Shown piece by piece: positions 6,437 to 6,733 of a stretch of DNA of 6,733 nucleotides. Position numbers and translations under genes: made by a program. Below the pieces are notes generated by a model. It worked only from the letters and a program-made list of their open reading frames with translations, searched no databases and was not told where the DNA came from. The stretch comes from Reyranella sp. (lineage in GTDB: Bacteria > Pseudomonadota > Alphaproteobacteria > Reyranellales > Reyranellaceae). Within the stretch, counting starts at the first letter, position 1, and every line of letters begins with the position of its first letter. Location: assembly GCA_021732965.1 (NCBI GenBank), contig JAKFVZ010000015.1, positions 1-6,733 of the forward strand, in the 5' to 3' direction.

Positions 6437-6733
6437 GCAGTCGCGCGGCAGGGCGCCGGTGAGGCGCGGGTCGGGGAATACCTCGACCTGGAAGGCATAG
6501 GGGACGAAGCCGGAGCGCCGGTAGAAATCGAGCGCGGCCGGATGGTCGAGCGTGCAGGTATGCACCCAGAATCGCTTGATGGGCCGCGACCAGGCCCGCG
6601 CGATTGCCTTGTTCATAAGGCTCCGCCCGACGCCCGTACCAACCATGTCCGGCGTGACGCCGAAAACGCGAGCTCGCATTCGCCGGCCTGGCTGAAGTCG
6701 AGTTCGAGGATGCCCGCATCGCGCCCATCCTTG
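6410..6733 (-). pseudogene. GNAT-family N-acetyltransferase, frameshifted and cut by the window edge
   Basis: The C-terminal half reads FGVTPDMVGTGVGRSLM...WVHTCTLDHPAALDFYRRSGFVPYAF and ends with TGA at 6412-6410. It is a clear GNAT domain, with the acetyl-CoA pyrophosphate loop VGTGVG and the later beta-strand/helix region. Upstream, another minus-strand frame from the window edge reads KDGRDAGILELDFSQAGECELAF, which is what should precede FGVTPD in this family. That frame runs into TGA at 6615-6613. The join is at the T run (plus-strand AAAA, 6663-6666): one more T would give GECELAFFGVTPDMVG as a single frame. So a one-base deletion, a sequencing error or, less likely, programmed slippage has split the gene. 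Translation from an internal ATG at 6679 would give only 89 residues and lack the N-terminal part of the fold. The substrate is unknown. Confidence 0.75.

Overview
This window comes from a GC-rich bacterial chromosome with strong G/C preference at third codon positions. Protein styles, tightly overlapping genes and two extragenic palindromic repeats point to an alphaproteobacterium, perhaps a Rhodospirillales/Hyphomicrobiales relative such as Reyranella or the Bradyrhizobium lineage. The genus is a guess from memory, not a search result. No phage, IS, CRISPR, tRNA or rRNA signal was seen. It reads as ordinary chromosomal housekeeping and accessory metabolism.

Left part, minus strand (1-2380), in transcription order: gluQ (glutamyl-queuosine tRNA(Asp) synthetase, 2380-1517); 10 bp later a single-component-style Rieske non-haem iron oxygenase alpha subunit (1506-349); then a 120 bp gap filled by a two-hairpin inverted repeat (237-329); then the start of a small membrane protein cut off by the window edge (228-1).

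Middle, plus strand (2427-4977): a head-to-head intergenic gap of only 46 bp separates gluQ from a three-gene operon. It encodes a short AlkA-type 3-methyladenine DNA glycosylase, a phospholipase/carboxylesterase-family alpha/beta hydrolase, and a beta-lactamase-fold serine hydrolase of the EstB/class C type. Successive genes overlap by the ATGA arrangement (stop/start overlap of 4 nt), which suggests translational coupling.

Right part: a 154 bp gap holds a large palindromic repeat (5003-5108). It is followed by an EntS-like MFS transporter (5132-6436, plus). The transporter converges on, and overlaps by 27 bp, the 3' end of a GNAT acetyltransferase gene on the minus strand. That acetyltransferase appears broken by a one-base deletion in a T run (plus-strand A run at 6663-6666). 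Its two halves lie in different frames, and its N-terminus lies beyond the window.

I do not see a convincing novel multi-gene system. The observations most worth checking are the GNAT frameshift, the two palindromic repeats (one overlaps the ribosome binding site of the small membrane protein gene), and the unusual pairing of a Rieske oxygenase with gluQ.
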